Part shown: positions 17,701 through 26,231 of the stretch, in pieces | Layout: each line of letters begins with the position of its first letter | Position numbering within the stretch: position 1 is the first letter of the stretch | NCBI GenBank assembly: GCA_016876015.1 | Contig: VGOD01000013.1 | Location: forward strand, 1 to 52,335 | Source of the DNA: Chloroflexota bacterium | GTDB taxonomy: Bacteria; Chloroflexota; Anaerolineae; CG2-30-64-16 | Direction of reading: 5' to 3' | Length of the DNA: 52,335 nt | Translations under genes and position numbers: made by a program | Notes under the pieces: generated by a model | The model's input: only the letters and a program-made list of their open reading frames with translations | Told to the model about the DNA's origin: nothing | Databases searched by the model: none

Positions 17701-19876
17701 CCAAATCGCCCCGGCGCGTGACGATGACAAAGTCGTAGCCGCCAGCAGACGTGTCCCACTGGTTGTACCAGAAGGCCCGTTGGATTTCAGAGCCGCTGAC
17801 TTGATCCTTGAGCGCCAGCATATCCAGTTTGTGGTAAGCGGGAGGCGCACCGCCTTGGGCAGCATAGGTGAACGTTGCCAGGCCACCCTGCCCATTGTGC
17901 ACCGTCTCCAACCGGCAGTTGTCTCCCGTCTGGCAGCCCGGCGCATTCCGGTAGGTGAAACTGATCGGTGGCTGCGTCAGCGCGTCCTGCTTGCCGAAGA
18001 CCTGCACATTGTCCAGCAAGAGCCGCTGGTGGTTAGGATCGCCATCGGGCGCGGCGATGCTGGTGGTCAAACGGTAGCGCCGCATCACCTGACCGTCCAC
18101 CTGGACGGTGATCTCTTGCAGACGTTTGGTGTAGTAGTACCAATGCTGCTTCCGGTCGTTATTCGGATCATTGCAGTCCGGCGATTGGCAGGACGCCGGC
18201 AGGTCGCTGCGGTCAGCGTAGCCGAAGTCCACGACAAGGCTATGGCCGTTGACCCCGTTGTAGGTGATTTGCGTGGGTAAAGCCTGAAAAACGTAGGAAC
18301 TGTTATTGTAAGTTTGGCCGTTACAGGCGAAATTGATCTGTCGTGTATAAGCCACCCCTGAAAGCGTGTTGTAGGCGTAATTCACGCTGTAATTGTATGT
18401 CTCGTCGTCGGCCGGCGCGGTGATGCTGCTGAGCAGGAAGGTCTTGGTCCGGGTGACAGGCCCGCTGGCCTCGCAGTGCCAGAACGTTGCCACCGGTGTG
18501 AAGGTGTAGTGCGTCCCCGCGGGCGTGCGCACGTGCCAGACGGCGTCCTGGTCTGAACTGGCCCGGGTGATCTTCAACCATGGCGCTTCCAGCGCATACC
18601 AGTCGTAGCTCGCGGTTTTCGTGATGGTCAACGTGGCATCGCCCAGCGCCAGGACATAGGTGGGTTCGGCATTGACGTAGTCAATGGAGGCCAGGCCGTC
18701 CAGCCGCCAGCCAAAGCCCACCAGCGAACCGGCCGACCCGTAGTCCTGGTGAACGTCCCGCCGCCGGCTGTTGTAGTTCAGCGCCAGGCCGGGCGCAAAG
18801 CCGGCCGGCCGCATCGCCAAGGGCAGGGGGACGCGATAGCTCAGCGCGCCGCTGAACAGATCGGCATCCAACCCGTTGAACGGATCAGGCGGCGCCTGAT
18901 TGAGGCCGGGCAGCAGCGCGAACTGGCTGAAGTGGCTGACCTGGGTCTCGATGATCCCGCGCTCAGGATCAGCTCGCGTAGGCAGCAACTCCCAGGCTGC
19001 CTTTTGCGCATTCCACCAGGCGAACAGCGGCGGCGCCAGGGGCGGGCTGGCGGCCAGCGCCTCGGCGTAGCGCCAACGCAGGGTGATCGGCGTCGCGAAG
19101 TCAGGGATGGCCGCGCCCGCGGCGTCTTCGGCCGTCAGCTCGAACCGCTGCAGCGCGCCGGAGGCGGACTGAACGGCTTCATACAGCCCGCGGTGGCTGA
19201 GGCGCGCAATCGCCGCGTCCCGGCCCGGGGGCAGCTCGATCTCCAGGAAGCCAGAGGGCGTGCGCCACAGGCCGGCGCCCGACCCCGGCTCCCACGTGTC
19301 GGCCACGTCCTGGCGCACCAGCGGCGCAAACAACCCCGTGGCTTCGTGGCTCAAGTTGCCGCCCGTCGCCGCCAGTTGCGTGCGCAGCCGGCCGCCCGGC
19401 TGGGCGATCACGGTTCCGGTCACTGCCACGGTGATCTGCGCGCTCGGCGCCAGCTCCGGCAACACGTACGCCGCCCGCCCTACCAGGCCCGCCGTGGCTG
19501 CATTGCGCACCTCCAGCCGCAGCCCGCGCGTCGTCTCGCCGCTGACGTTCGTCCCGGTGGCGGTCACGGTCACGGTTTCGCCCGGCGCCACTGTCGCTGG
19601 GCCGTCCACGCCCACCACGACCCATACCGGCGCCGCGGCCGGGGCGAGGTTGAGGTTAAGGTCGAGGTTGAGGTTGAGGTCAAGGTGAGGATCGGCGACA
19701 GGCAGGGCGGACGGCGCGGCCGCGGGCGGCGCGGCGGTCGGGGTCAACTCCATGTCGCTGTTAGCCAACGCAGCGGGGGGGCAACACGGCACGATATGGC
19801 AGAATCGCTTGCACGACCAGCAGCAAGGCCAACGCGAGACGAAACGGAGAACAGACACAACGGGACATCGGCGCAC
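14699..19876 (-). CDS. Secreted YD-repeat (RHS-type) protein, frameshifted start and abnormal C-terminus
   Basis: About 1725 codons. The N-terminal part holds a CARDB/DUF11-like beta-sandwich (VAPGETVTVTATGTNVSGE). A SpvB/Tc-toxin-like region follows (GLALNYNSRRRDV, GFGWRLDGLASIDYV). YD repeats run from about residue 950 to 1575 (YSYDAVGNMITRTVSG, YTYDGDGNRVRS). Such repeats form a hollow shell around a variable C-terminal, often toxic, domain. Here the family sequence stops at NYVGAH (near 15110). The remaining 140 codons are non-family sequence that crosses the hppA promoter and leader and overlaps the hppA start, so the original C-terminus is lost. At the 5' end the only start in this frame is a GTG overlapping its own Shine-Dalgarno; the true signal peptide is one frame away (see 19761-19868). 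Residues encoded at 19650-19690 form an LNLDLNLNL run from hexanucleotide repeats. Confidence 0.8.
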   Translation of the reverse strand: MRRCPVVSVLRFVSRWPCCWSCKRFCHIVPCCPPAALANSDMELTPTAAPPAAAPSALPVADPHLDLNLNLDLNLNLAPAAAPVWVVVGVDGPATVAPGETVTVTATGTNVSGETTRGLRLEVRNAATAGLVGRAAYVLPELAPSAQITVAVTGTVIAQPGGRLRTQLAATGGNLSHEATGLFAPLVRQDVADTWEPGSGAGLWRTPSGFLEIELPPGRDAAIARLSHRGLYEAVQSASGALQRFELTAEDAAGAAIPDFATPITLRWRYAEALAASPPLAPPLFAWWNAQKAAWELLPTRADPERGIIETQVSHFSQFALLPGLNQAPPDPFNGLDADLFSGALSYRVPLPLAMRPAGFAPGLALNYNSRRRDVHQDYGSAGSLVGFGWRLDGLASIDYVNAEPTYVLALGDATLTITKTASYDWYALEAPWLKITRASSDQDAVWHVRTPAGTHYTFTPVATFWHCEASGPVTRTKTFLLSSITAPADDETYNYSVNYAYNTLSGVAYTRQINFACNGQTYNNSSYVFQALPTQITYNGVNGHSLVVDFGYADRSDLPASCQSPDCNDPNNDRKQHWYYYTKRLQEITVQVDGQVMRRYRLTTSIAAPDGDPNHQRLLLDNVQVFGKQDALTQPPISFTYRNAPGCQTGDNCRLETVHNGQGGLATFTYAAQGGAPPAYHKLDMLALKDQVSGSEIQRAFWYNQWDTSAGGYDFVIVTRRGDLATTSDDLLDKHWYYISPNNPKGRWGLEWQTARSDASGTLLDRTQRSFLEPPLPGGSPYQNVRHVVENVADYLYDAAGQNEQRIRRQHYTYALDHQGGLQAGNVTHLREYGATDADLLRTTERWYWPCNFCNGTQRYIANRLAEEKVWQGDVNSTCQAHTRVYYDYQASYLSPPQKGLLTKSEAAQSTCGTGFVIQTQNSYDATWHNLTRTQDSLGRGVSYGYDAEFRSFVITQTNDLNQVITTTYPAGDVAQRGLGWPAQVSDANNQTTAYTCDPFGRPLTVDRPLGAAIDEAWVYSDYAGPTSPRRLLHKVRDDLTSPPNLESGYLATWAFYDGLGRTIQSQEEAGQISNIIVAGAGYGPRGVITETVSYVVAAAGGVYQAPDWNQPTRRYAYDLLGRTTVVTHTDNSAVRTAYLYLKTAVLDELNHQTIREHDAFGRLISSKQYSGTFASPNWGAEVYTSALYTYTVRDELARVSANNLTTQLSYDLLGRKTQMSDPNMGAWSYSYDAAGNLLTQTDARGCATAFGYDALNRLTGKSYSGPAACAGTPAVTYSYDQGVNGKGRRTALAYGSGYATAWRYDGRGRVISETQTIAATAYTTLSSYDAADRLRTLTYPTGEVVTTTYSSQGLAASLVGTNVYVAATLYDAAGRVISRTMGSGAVQWQTQYSYYPWTTANGQGRLHILQSGPLTNTTLLQNLTYTYDAVGNVKTIVDGVNSGQKQCFQYDPLDRLTRATTWQDSTQECTSQSGESISNYSEGYEYYKGGSLKRKGAALDANDGLYSYGDASHPHAATGYRGASYSYDAVGNMITRTVSGVTYTHTYNAENRLTQVVSGTLTANYTYDGDGNRVRSVITAGSLVTETNYVGAHSIPPSNPRPPGFQPLSAHLDEIRGDEQYGYSPFLFPRQPPFLTKSGLSGRINSCYGVYRRGTKAASVVFPNPFDARPSFIWPAKVSLSAMWLKCSRWLRRRGNAEPHFCVHQSFSRRVWKSHGCTSLDCV
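14767..14822 (-). promoter_or_regulatory. Terminator-like hairpin in the hppA leader (candidate attenuator)
   Basis: On the minus strand GTGGCTCAAGTGTTCCC pairs with GGGAACGCTGAGCCGC, using G-U pairs and one bulge, and is followed by ATTTTT. It lies about 40 bases before the hppA start and about 110 bases after the predicted transcription start, as expected for a riboswitch or attenuator platform. It could instead be a leftover terminator of the upstream YD-repeat gene. Confidence 0.6.
14940..14968 (-). promoter_or_regulatory. hppA promoter
   Basis: On the minus strand TTGACA (14968-14963) and TAGAAT (14945-14940) are 17 bases apart, a near-consensus housekeeping promoter. Transcription would start near 14933. 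It lies within the open frame of the YD-repeat gene, one reason to doubt the C-terminal tail of that frame. Confidence 0.8.
19761..19868 (-). other. Out-of-frame signal peptide of the YD-repeat gene
   Basis: ATG 19868 follows AAGGAGG at an ideal distance and encodes MSRCVCSPFRLALALLLVVQ, then AILPYRAVLPP, a classic signal peptide. This frame stops at 19761. It enters the YD-repeat frame only if the run of seven C (G7 at 19775-19781 on the plus strand) becomes six or nine. Removing one C gives a joined reading VLPPAALANSDMEL. This is either a real off state of a slippery tract or a sequencing error. Confidence 0.7.
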
Positions 19877-19925
19877 CTCCTTGATGACCAGATCGTCTGC
19901 CAGGGGGCATTACACATGCTACTCC

Positions 19926-19955
19926 CTTATACCACACCCCGCCGCGGGTTGTCAA
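19926..19955 (-). promoter_or_regulatory. Promoter of the YD-repeat gene
   Basis: On the minus strand TTGACA (19955-19950) and TATAAG (19931-19926) are separated by 18 bases, about 60 bases before the signal-peptide ATG. Confidence 0.75.
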
Positions 19956-20061
19956 GATGGATGAAAACGCGCTGGCGTGGGGCCTTTTTGTCCGCAGTGG
20001 CGTCGCCAAAGATTCCTGCGTTCAATGTGGACATCGCGGAGTGATACTATAGGGCAAAACC

Positions 20062-20090
20062 TTGACACGCTGACGGAATCGAAGCATAAT
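20062..20090 (+). promoter_or_regulatory. Promoter of the RNase D gene
   Basis: TTGACA (20062-20067) and CATAAT (20085-20090) are separated by 17 bases; the ATG is 56 bases downstream. Confidence 0.75.
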
Positions 20091-20145
20091 ACGCTGAGCG
20101 CCGCCGATATTCCGACTGTAGCCTGGCGTCGCCCGATGGAGACCT

Positions 20146-21408
20146 ATGACTACAACTACCCATGCCGCGCCCTTGGGCGCGGCTCGCGATGCGGTGCAGA
20201 GGGACGGAAGAGCTGCACCCTCGCTCGCGATCGCTTCCGGCTCAGTCAGCGCCGCGCCTGCGGCTGCCGCGGCGGGAGAGTTGTCGTCGCCCGTTCTGGT
20301 GGATACCCCTGCCAGATTTGCGCAGATGATGGCCCAGGCAGAGAAAGAGCCGGTGCTCGCCCTGGACACCGAGTCCGATAGCCTCTATCGCTATTTCTAC
20401 AAGGTCTGCCTCATCCAGCTCAGTACACTCGCGACCGACTATCTGCTCGATCCGCTCCGGCTGCCGGACATCACGGCGCTGGGCGGGCTTTTGGCCAATC
20501 CCCACATCGAAAAGGTATTCCACGCCGCAGAGAACGACATCCTGGTGTTGAAACGCGATTTCGGGTTCAGCTTCGCCAACGTGTTCGATACGATGCTGGC
20601 GGCCCGAATCCTGGGTTGGCGGCAGGTGGGCCTGGCTGCGCTGCTGGCCGAGCATTTTGGCGTGGAGTCCGACAAGCGTGTTCAGTTGACCGACTGGGGC
20701 CGCCGGCCGCTGTCAGCCATCCAGCTCAACTATGCACGAAAGGATAGCCGTTACCTGTTGCCTCTGCGCGATCTGCTCGTGCGCGAATTGCGGGCGCGGC
20801 GCCGGTGGCGAGAGGCTCAGGAGGCGTTCGCGGCCTTACCCGCAGTCGCCTATGTGGAAAAACCGTTCGACCCCGATGGCTTCTGGCGCAACAAACGCGC
20901 GCGTGAACTGAGCCTGGCCGGGTTGGCGATCTTGCGAGAGCTGTACCTCTGGCGCGATGCCCAGGCGCGCGCATTGGACCGCCCCCCTTTCAAGGTGCTC
21001 GGCGATGGGAAACTGATCGAGCTGAGCCATGGCCACTTCGACCGGGCAGCTGACTTGCCGTTGAGCGACAAGCAGGCCGGACAGTTCGGCGACGCCATCC
21101 TGGAGGCGATCGCGCGCGGCCGGAGCGCGCCGCCCCCGCGGCCGCCGCCGCGCAGTCACGCCGGTGACGGCCGGCCCGACCCGGCCGTCGCCGCGCTGTT
21201 CGATCGGCTGCGCGCCTGGCGCGCCAGGAAAGCCGCCGAGCGCGGGGTGGAAAGCGACGTGGTGCTGAACAACGAGGCGCTGATGATCATCGCCCGCGGC
21301 CAGCCGTCAACCGCGGGGGAGTTGGCCGCGCTGGGCGTGATGGGGCCGTGGAAGCTGGAAGAATACGGCGCGGAGCTGTTGCAGTTGGTGGGCAAGCGTC
21401 TCGGCTGA
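20146..21408 (+). CDS. rnd: Ribonuclease D-like 3'-5' exonuclease with HRDC region
   Basis: 420 residues. DEDDy exonuclease motifs are complete: Asp74-x-Glu76 (ALDTESDS), Asp131 ([10 protein letters not shown]) and Tyr196-x3-Asp200 (YARKDSRY). The C-terminal part ([20 protein letters not shown] and the final [20 protein letters not shown]) looks like two HRDC nucleic-acid-binding domains, as in RNase D. In bacteria RNase D trims tRNA and other small-RNA 3' ends in the cytoplasm. The first 45 residues are an alanine-rich extension with no clear fold, so the true start could be later, but no better ribosome site is seen. DUF951 follows 10 bases downstream and is probably co-transcribed. Confidence 0.88.
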   Translation: MTTTTHAAPLGAARDAVQRDGRAAPSLAIASGSVSAAPAAAAAGELSSPVLVDTPARFAQMMAQAEKEPVLALDTESDSLYRYFYKVCLIQLSTLATDYLLDPLRLPDITALGGLLANPHIEKVFHAAENDILVLKRDFGFSFANVFDTMLAARILGWRQVGLAALLAEHFGVESDKRVQLTDWGRRPLSAIQLNYARKDSRYLLPLRDLLVRELRARRRWREAQEAFAALPAVAYVEKPFDPDGFWRNKRARELSLAGLAILRELYLWRDAQARALDRPPFKVLGDGKLIELSHGHFDRAADLPLSDKQAGQFGDAILEAIARGRSAPPPRPPPRSHAGDGRPDPAVAALFDRLRAWRARKAAERGVESDVVLNNEALMIIARGQPSTAGELAALGVMGPWKLEEYGAELLQLVGKRLG

Positions 21409-21418
21409 GGGCGAACGG

Positions 21419-21646
21419 ATGTATAGTGACATTCGCCTGGGCGACGTGGTGCGGATGCGCAAGCTGCACCCGTGCGGCGCCGATCAGTGGATCGTCGTCC
21501 GCCTGGGGGCAGACATCGGCATCCGCTGTCTGCGGTGCAGCCGCCGCGTCCTTCTGCCGCGCAGCCAGTTCACGCGACAGGTGAAGGCGCTCATCGGTCG
21601 CGGGGAAGCGCCAGACGATGCGGTCGTTCAGGACAGCCCCGTGTAG
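21419..21646 (+). CDS. DUF951 family small protein
   Basis: 75 residues that match the DUF951 pattern throughout: [14 protein letters not shown], then [17 protein letters not shown] and [10 protein letters not shown]. It has three cysteines, two of them in CLRC, suggesting a small nucleic-acid or metal-binding beta-barrel. No function is established for the family. It is common in Firmicutes and Chloroflexota, often beside chromosome-partition or translation genes. The gene follows RNase D by 10 bases and overlaps the convergent glycosyltransferase gene by 19 bases at the 3' end. Confidence 0.88.
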   Translation: MYSDIRLGDVVRMRKLHPCGADQWIVVRLGADIGIRCLRCSRRVLLPRSQFTRQVKALIGRGEAPDDAVVQDSPV

Positions 21647-22899
21647 ATCTGCTCGAACGCGGCCACGTGTGCTGCGAAGCCAAACCTCTCCTCTGCCCGC
21701 CGCCGACCGGCCGCGGCCAGGCGGCCGCGCAGGTCACGATCGTTGGCCAGGCGCTCGATGGCGTCGGCCAGCGCCGCAGGATCCCGCGGCGGGACAAGCA
21801 GTCCGGTCTCGCCGTCCACGACGATCTCCAGGGGGCCGCCATGCGCGGCCGCGATCACCGGTTTTCCGGTCGCCATGGCTTGCAGCAGCACCAACCCGAA
21901 CGGTTCCGGCGCCGTCGAGGGCAGCACGAAGATGTCCATCGCGGCCATCATCTGCCGCACGTCGCGCCAAAACCCGATCAATTGCACCCGGTCCCCCAGG
22001 CCGTGGGTCGCGATGGCCGCCTCGATCGCCTGCCTGGGCGCGGGTTGTCCCGGCACGATGTCGCCGGCGATGATGAAGCGGGCCTGCGGGCAACGCGACC
22101 GCAGCAGCCGCGCCGCCTCCACCAACACCTCTTGCCCCTTCCACGTGTGAATCCGGCCCGCCATTCCCACGATGAGATGCTGGGGGCCGAGACCCCACGC
22201 CTCGCGCGCGGCCGCGCCATCGTTCTGCGGGGTGAAGTGCTCCGTGTCAACCGCGTCGTGGATCACCGTCACCCTGGCCGCGGCATTCTGCGTCGCGCCG
22301 CGGGCCAGCAAATGCTCAGCCACCGGGCCTGAGATCGCGACGACTCGATCGGCCCACCCGGTCGCCAGCCGGGCCAGCAGCCAGCGCAGCCAGGCCGGCC
22401 GCTCGATGATCTCGTGGACGTGCCACACCAGAGGCCGCCGCGCCAGCCTGGCTGTCAACGCGCCGCCCACCACCGCGACGGTATTGGCGTGAACCAGCCG
22501 CACATCCTGATCGCGGATCAGGCGCGCCAGCGCCCGGCTGCCGCGATACAGACGCAGCGCGAAGCCTGGCAGACCAGTCGGACGCAAGTAGCGCCGGCGC
22601 AGCACTGCGAAATCCAACTTGTACAAGGGAATGTCCAGCTTCGCCAGTTCGTCGCTCAGTCGCGGCCGGCCGGAATCGTAGGGCAGATCGGCCGGCAGCG
22701 CCACGAGCGGGGCAAACCGGTCCCGATCCAGCCGGCGCAGCAGTTCCAGCAGCACGACATCAGAGCCATATAGCTCATCGCTGCTGTGGATGAAGAGGAT
22801 GCGCGTGGCGGGGGGGGGATGGATTGCGGATTGCGGATTGCGTATTGCGTGTTGCCCGGTTTCGCTGATTTGCTGATTTGCTGATTTGCTATTTGCCAT
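21628..22899 (-). CDS. GT4 family glycosyltransferase
   Basis: 423 residues with the GT-B fold of group 1 transferases: an N-terminal Rossmann half ([40 protein letters not shown]) and a C-terminal nucleotide-sugar half ([48 protein letters not shown]). It acts at the cytoplasmic membrane to extend a lipid-linked glycan. It sits directly after the O-antigen ligase gene, overlapping it by 11 bases. The first 33 or so codons come from a low-complexity intergenic repeat plus a run of nine C; family sequence begins only at RILFIHSSD and no internal start precedes it. The repeat therefore appears to have become the N-terminus. Confidence 0.88.
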   Translation of the reverse strand: MANSKSANQQISETGQHAIRNPQSAIHPPPATRILFIHSSDELYGSDVVLLELLRRLDRDRFAPLVALPADLPYDSGRPRLSDELAKLDIPLYKLDFAVLRRRYLRPTGLPGFALRLYRGSRALARLIRDQDVRLVHANTVAVVGGALTARLARRPLVWHVHEIIERPAWLRWLLARLATGWADRVVAISGPVAEHLLARGATQNAAARVTVIHDAVDTEHFTPQNDGAAAREAWGLGPQHLIVGMAGRIHTWKGQEVLVEAARLLRSRCPQARFIIAGDIVPGQPAPRQAIEAAIATHGLGDRVQLIGFWRDVRQMMAAMDIFVLPSTAPEPFGLVLLQAMATGKPVIAAAHGGPLEIVVDGETGLLVPPRDPAALADAIERLANDRDLRGRLAAAGRRRAEERFGFAAHVAAFEQIYTGLS

Positions 22900-22912
22900 T
22901 TGCGATTTGCCG
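22810..22912. repeat. G9 tract plus GCGGATT / GCTGATTT repeats
   Basis: A nine-G run is followed by direct copies of ATTGCGG/ATTGCGT and then of GATTTGCT. They supply the 3' end of the O-antigen ligase gene (RQIANGK) and the 5' end of the glycosyltransferase gene. Confidence 0.75.
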
Positions 22913-24271
22913 ACTCGTCAGGCGCGCGCCGGTCGTCAACAGCGCGGCTTGCACCCACACTGCGGCCAGCCAGGTGCCGTCGGTGGCCTGATATGCGATC
23001 TGCAGGACGACGAAGCCGATCGTCAGGCCGGCGAGCGCGGCGTGAGCGTGGAGGCTGGTTGCGCGACGGATGCCTTTGACCGCCTGCCACAACAGCGTCG
23101 CTACGAACCCGCCATAGGCCAGCAGTCCCAGGACGCCGGTCTCCTGCAGGGTGCGCACGCTTTGGCTGGCGATCCACGCCGGCTCCCAGTTGCGAATGCC
23201 GTGGAGTTGATAGAAACTTCCCGGCCCCCAACCCAGCCAGGGCCGCTCTGCCCAATTCAAGAGCGCCAGGTCCGCATCGCCCAGGCGCTGCCGGAGGGTG
23301 GCGTCGGTGGCGAGCTGGAGAAACGTCCGCAGCCGGGCGATCAGGGGAATGTCCACGGGCAGCGCCTGGATCAGCAGAACCAGACCGCCAACGATCAGCG
23401 GCGCGGCGCAGATGAGCAGGGTCGCGCGCACGTATTGGCCGCGACTGCGCGGGCCATAGAAGATGTAGAGCAACCCCAACCCGGTCAGCAGCGCGACCCA
23501 GGCGCCCCGGCTGAGGCTCAGCGCGACGGCCGCAGTCGTGATGACCAGGCCGGCCAACAGCGGCAGCCGCCACCGCGTGCGCAACCGCGGCTGCGCCAGG
23601 AAGAGCGCCGCGCACGCGATCAGCCACGCGGCCGCGTGGCTGCCGAATAGGTTGCCCTCTTCTAACGTCCCGTGGGGCACGGGCTCGGTCAAGATCCAGG
23701 CGATCTGCACCCCCAGATTGATGCCGAACGGATAGAGCGCGCGCGCGATCAGCCCGAAGACAGCTTCCGCCAGCGCCAGACCCAGAAACCAGGCGAAGGC
23801 AGCCCACCACTGCTCTGGAGTGCGCAGCAGGTTAATGCCCACGATGTAGGCGGCGACCATTAGGGCCAGCCGGAACAGGTGGCGCAGGGAATCGCTGAGG
23901 TCCGGCGCGAAGAAGAAGGCCGCGACGACATTCAGCCCCCACCAGGCCAGGGCGAAAAGCGCCGGCGTGTCCAGCCGAAAAGGCCGGCGGTGGAAGACGA
24001 TCTGCCAGGCGAGCAGCGCAGCGAGGAGCAGGACCGCCACGTGCTCGGCCCGCACCGTCACCGGCCCGATGTCAAGCTTGAAGTAGCTGAGCAGTGCGGC
24101 GAAGATCAGCATGACCATGCCGCTGGTGGGCCAATGCCGCAGGAAGAAGAAGATGAGCGCCCCCGCGACAAGCAGCGCCGCCATCGGCAGCGGCGCGAAG
24201 ACCGCGCCCGCGGCCAGCGCGACGCCGGCCGCCGCGATCCAGGGGTAGTAAGGGTACAGAGTCCTGATCAT
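22889..24271 (-). CDS. O-antigen ligase / polymerase family membrane protein
   Basis: 460 residues with about twelve membrane segments and the Wzy_C region. The conserved loop arginine lies in LSLSRGAWVALL, and the large loop contains RPWLGWGPGSFYQLHGIRNW, a pattern seen in WaaL/Wzy-type enzymes. These transfer or polymerise undecaprenyl-linked glycans on the outer face of the membrane. Whether this is a ligase or a polymerase cannot be told from sequence. The gene is followed, with overlap, by a GT4 glycosyltransferase, and an acyltransferase gene lies 50 bases upstream, consistent with a surface-polysaccharide locus. The last residues are encoded by the repeat spacer. Confidence 0.87.
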   Translation of the reverse strand: MIRTLYPYYPWIAAAGVALAAGAVFAPLPMAALLVAGALIFFFLRHWPTSGMVMLIFAALLSYFKLDIGPVTVRAEHVAVLLLAALLAWQIVFHRRPFRLDTPALFALAWWGLNVVAAFFFAPDLSDSLRHLFRLALMVAAYIVGINLLRTPEQWWAAFAWFLGLALAEAVFGLIARALYPFGINLGVQIAWILTEPVPHGTLEEGNLFGSHAAAWLIACAALFLAQPRLRTRWRLPLLAGLVITTAAVALSLSRGAWVALLTGLGLLYIFYGPRSRGQYVRATLLICAAPLIVGGLVLLIQALPVDIPLIARLRTFLQLATDATLRQRLGDADLALLNWAERPWLGWGPGSFYQLHGIRNWEPAWIASQSVRTLQETGVLGLLAYGGFVATLLWQAVKGIRRATSLHAHAALAGLTIGFVVLQIAYQATDGTWLAAVWVQAALLTTGARLTSRQIANGK

Positions 24272-24322
24272 GCAAGATCTTGCGACCCTGCGGGTTCCCG
24301 AAACCCGAAGGGCCTGATTCTC

Positions 24323-25063
24323 CTATGCCTCTTGCGTCTTCAGATCGGGCAGCCGGCTGCGGATGAAGCGGGCGGGCGCGCCGCCCACCACGTTGTAGGG
24401 CGCCACGTCATGTGTGACGACGCTGCCAGCCGCGACCACGCCCCCGCGGCCGATGGTCACGCCGTCGGTTACGATCACGCCCGCGCCCAACCAGCAGTCA
24501 TCTTCCACCACGATGCCGCGGCGGATGACGCCCTGCGCACGGATCGGCGCATCCACGCGATCGAAGAGATGGTTTTCGGAGTGAAAGCTGACCCGTTGAC
24601 CGATCAGCACGTTGCGGCCGATGCGCACGCCGCCGGCCGCGCCCACGTAGTTGTAGTCCCCCAGGTTGGAGTCGGCGCCGATCTCGAAGCCCTCGCCCAG
24701 GTTGCTGATCACGCCGGTGCACTCGATGATGGTGTACCTGCCGATGCTCACGTTGTCGCCGATGGCGACCCCACGGCGAGACAGCGCATCTATCGTCACG
24801 TCATCATCCAGCGTGACCCCGCGGCCCAATCGCACCCGCCGGCCGTGATGGATGCGCACCCGCCGGCCCACGAAGAGCGGCAGCCCGCGCGCCCCAAGCC
24901 GCCAGGCCCGCCACAGCCCGCGCAACAACGCCCAACCGCGTCGCCACACGATGCCCACCAGCGCCGTCCCGTCCAGGTCAGGATCGAGGCGATAGTCAGG
25001 CGCGGCCTTGATGCGTTGGATGAGAAGCTCGATGAGGCGCGTGAAGAGGCGATTCAGAGCCAA
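24323..25063 (-). CDS. Hexapeptide-repeat acyltransferase (left-handed beta-helix)
   Basis: About 246 residues. Isoleucine-patch hexapeptides run through the protein (VTLDDDVTIDA, VAIGDNVSIGRY, IGADSNLGDYNYVG, VRIGRNVLIG, CWLGAGVIVTDGVTIGRG). It ends with the typical VVAAGSVVTHDVAPYNVVGG and PARFI of xenobiotic/maltose O-acetyltransferase relatives. It probably O-acetylates a sugar of the neighbouring polysaccharide pathway. An open frame continues upstream to 25165 but would overlap the M4 peptidase gene; TTG 25063 lies just past that gene's stop and is preceded by GGCAGG, so I use it, with low certainty about the exact start. Confidence 0.8.
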   Translation of the reverse strand: MALNRLFTRLIELLIQRIKAAPDYRLDPDLDGTALVGIVWRRGWALLRGLWRAWRLGARGLPLFVGRRVRIHHGRRVRLGRGVTLDDDVTIDALSRRGVAIGDNVSIGRYTIIECTGVISNLGEGFEIGADSNLGDYNYVGAAGGVRIGRNVLIGQRVSFHSENHLFDRVDAPIRAQGVIRRGIVVEDDCWLGAGVIVTDGVTIGRGGVVAAGSVVTHDVAPYNVVGGAPARFIRSRLPDLKTQEA

Positions 25064-25085
25064 AGGGTTTGCACCTGCCGCGCCA

Positions 25086-26231
25086 TCAGCCGCGCTTGCC
25101 CGGCGACAGCGCCGACGCCACGAGCGCAACCGGCAGCCGCAGACACCCCTGGCCGCCGCCGCCATCGCTCAGGCTCACGCCCACCGTCTCCCAACCGGTC
25201 TTGACCGCCTTCTGCTCCAGGCTGTTTGCGCCGAAGATCTCGCCGGCGATCTGGTGGGTCAGCCGGGCAGCTTCGGCGAAGTCGGAGCGGGCGCTGAGCC
25301 GGCTGCTGAGCGCGACGTACCAGATGCGGCCGGCCTTTTCCCAGGCGTTGCCGCCGATCTCGCGCGCGGTCACATAGAAGGCATGGTTGGGGATGCCGGA
25401 GTTGATGTGTACGCCGCCGTTGTCATAGTCCACGTGCTGATAATCGCGCATGTGCGCGGGCTGCGGGTCTTTCCCCAGCACCGGGTCATCATAGGCAGTG
25501 CCCGGCGCGCGCATCGAGCGAATGCCGACCCCGCGCACGCGCGGGCTGAAGAGGCCGGCGCCGATGATCCAATCGGCCTCCGCCGCGGTCTGGTTCAGGC
25601 CGCGCTGCTTGGCCAACACGCCGAACACATCCGACGCCGACTCGTTGAGCGCGCCCGATTGATCCCAGTAGTTCAGTTGCGCGGTGTATTGGGTGACGCC
25701 GTGCGTCAGTTCGTGTGCGATGATGTCTTGGGCGATGGTGAAGCGGTTGAAGAGGCGCTGATCCACCGGCAGATCTTCGTCGCCGTCGCCATAGACCATT
25801 TGCTCGCCATTCCAGAACGCGTTATCGTAGCCCTTCTGATAGTGCACCGTCGAGTCGAGACGCAGCCCGTTGCCGTCAATCGAGTTGCGACCGTACACGT
25901 CGAAGTAAAGATCATACGTCAGGCCAGAGCCGTCGTAGGCCTCATCCACGGCCGGGTCGCCGGTAGCCGGGCTGCCCTCGCCGCGCGCCAGTCGCCCCGG
26001 CAGCTCGGAGCCGAAGCCTGCGTCGAAAACGCGGCGATCCTTGCCGGCCGAAAGCGCACGCACGGCCAGCCCCGGCATCTCGGTCAGCACCGACCGCTGA
26101 GCGCGGAACCGCTCGGTGGCGACGAGCGTGCGCAGGGCGCGCTCGCGCTGTTCGGGCGTCCCCCGCTGCGCGATCTCCTTCAGGATGTGCGGCGGAAGAA
26201 AACAGTCGAGGATCTGAAGACAGGTGGTCAT
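25086..26231 (-). CDS. Protealysin-like M4 metallopeptidase without a signal peptide
   Basis: 381 residues. The zinc site is HELTHGVTQ (HExxH) and the third ligand is the glutamate in GALNESASDVFG; the catalytic-helix region (NGGVHINSGIPNHAFY) is also present. The N-terminus is a short pro-region of the protealysin type (CFLPPHILKEIAQRG), not the long FTP propeptide of secreted thermolysins, and no signal peptide is seen. Protealysin-like enzymes are made as cytoplasmic zymogens and may leave by another route. ATG 26231 has GGAGG seven bases upstream. The protein ends GGQGCLRLPVALVASAL in place of the usual C-terminus, a short unexplained tail. Confidence 0.9.
   Translation of the reverse strand: MTTCLQILDCFLPPHILKEIAQRGTPEQRERALRTLVATERFRAQRSVLTEMPGLAVRALSAGKDRRVFDAGFGSELPGRLARGEGSPATGDPAVDEAYDGSGLTYDLYFDVYGRNSIDGNGLRLDSTVHYQKGYDNAFWNGEQMVYGDGDEDLPVDQRLFNRFTIAQDIIAHELTHGVTQYTAQLNYWDQSGALNESASDVFGVLAKQRGLNQTAAEADWIIGAGLFSPRVRGVGIRSMRAPGTAYDDPVLGKDPQPAHMRDYQHVDYDNGGVHINSGIPNHAFYVTAREIGGNAWEKAGRIWYVALSSRLSARSDFAEAARLTHQIAGEIFGANSLEQKAVKTGWETVGVSLSDGGGGQGCLRLPVALVASALSPGKRG

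Noticed and set aside
23879-25204. 441-codon forward frame opposite the O-antigen ligase and acyltransferase genes
   Set aside because: Runs antisense to two well-supported genes and has the composition of a shadow frame.
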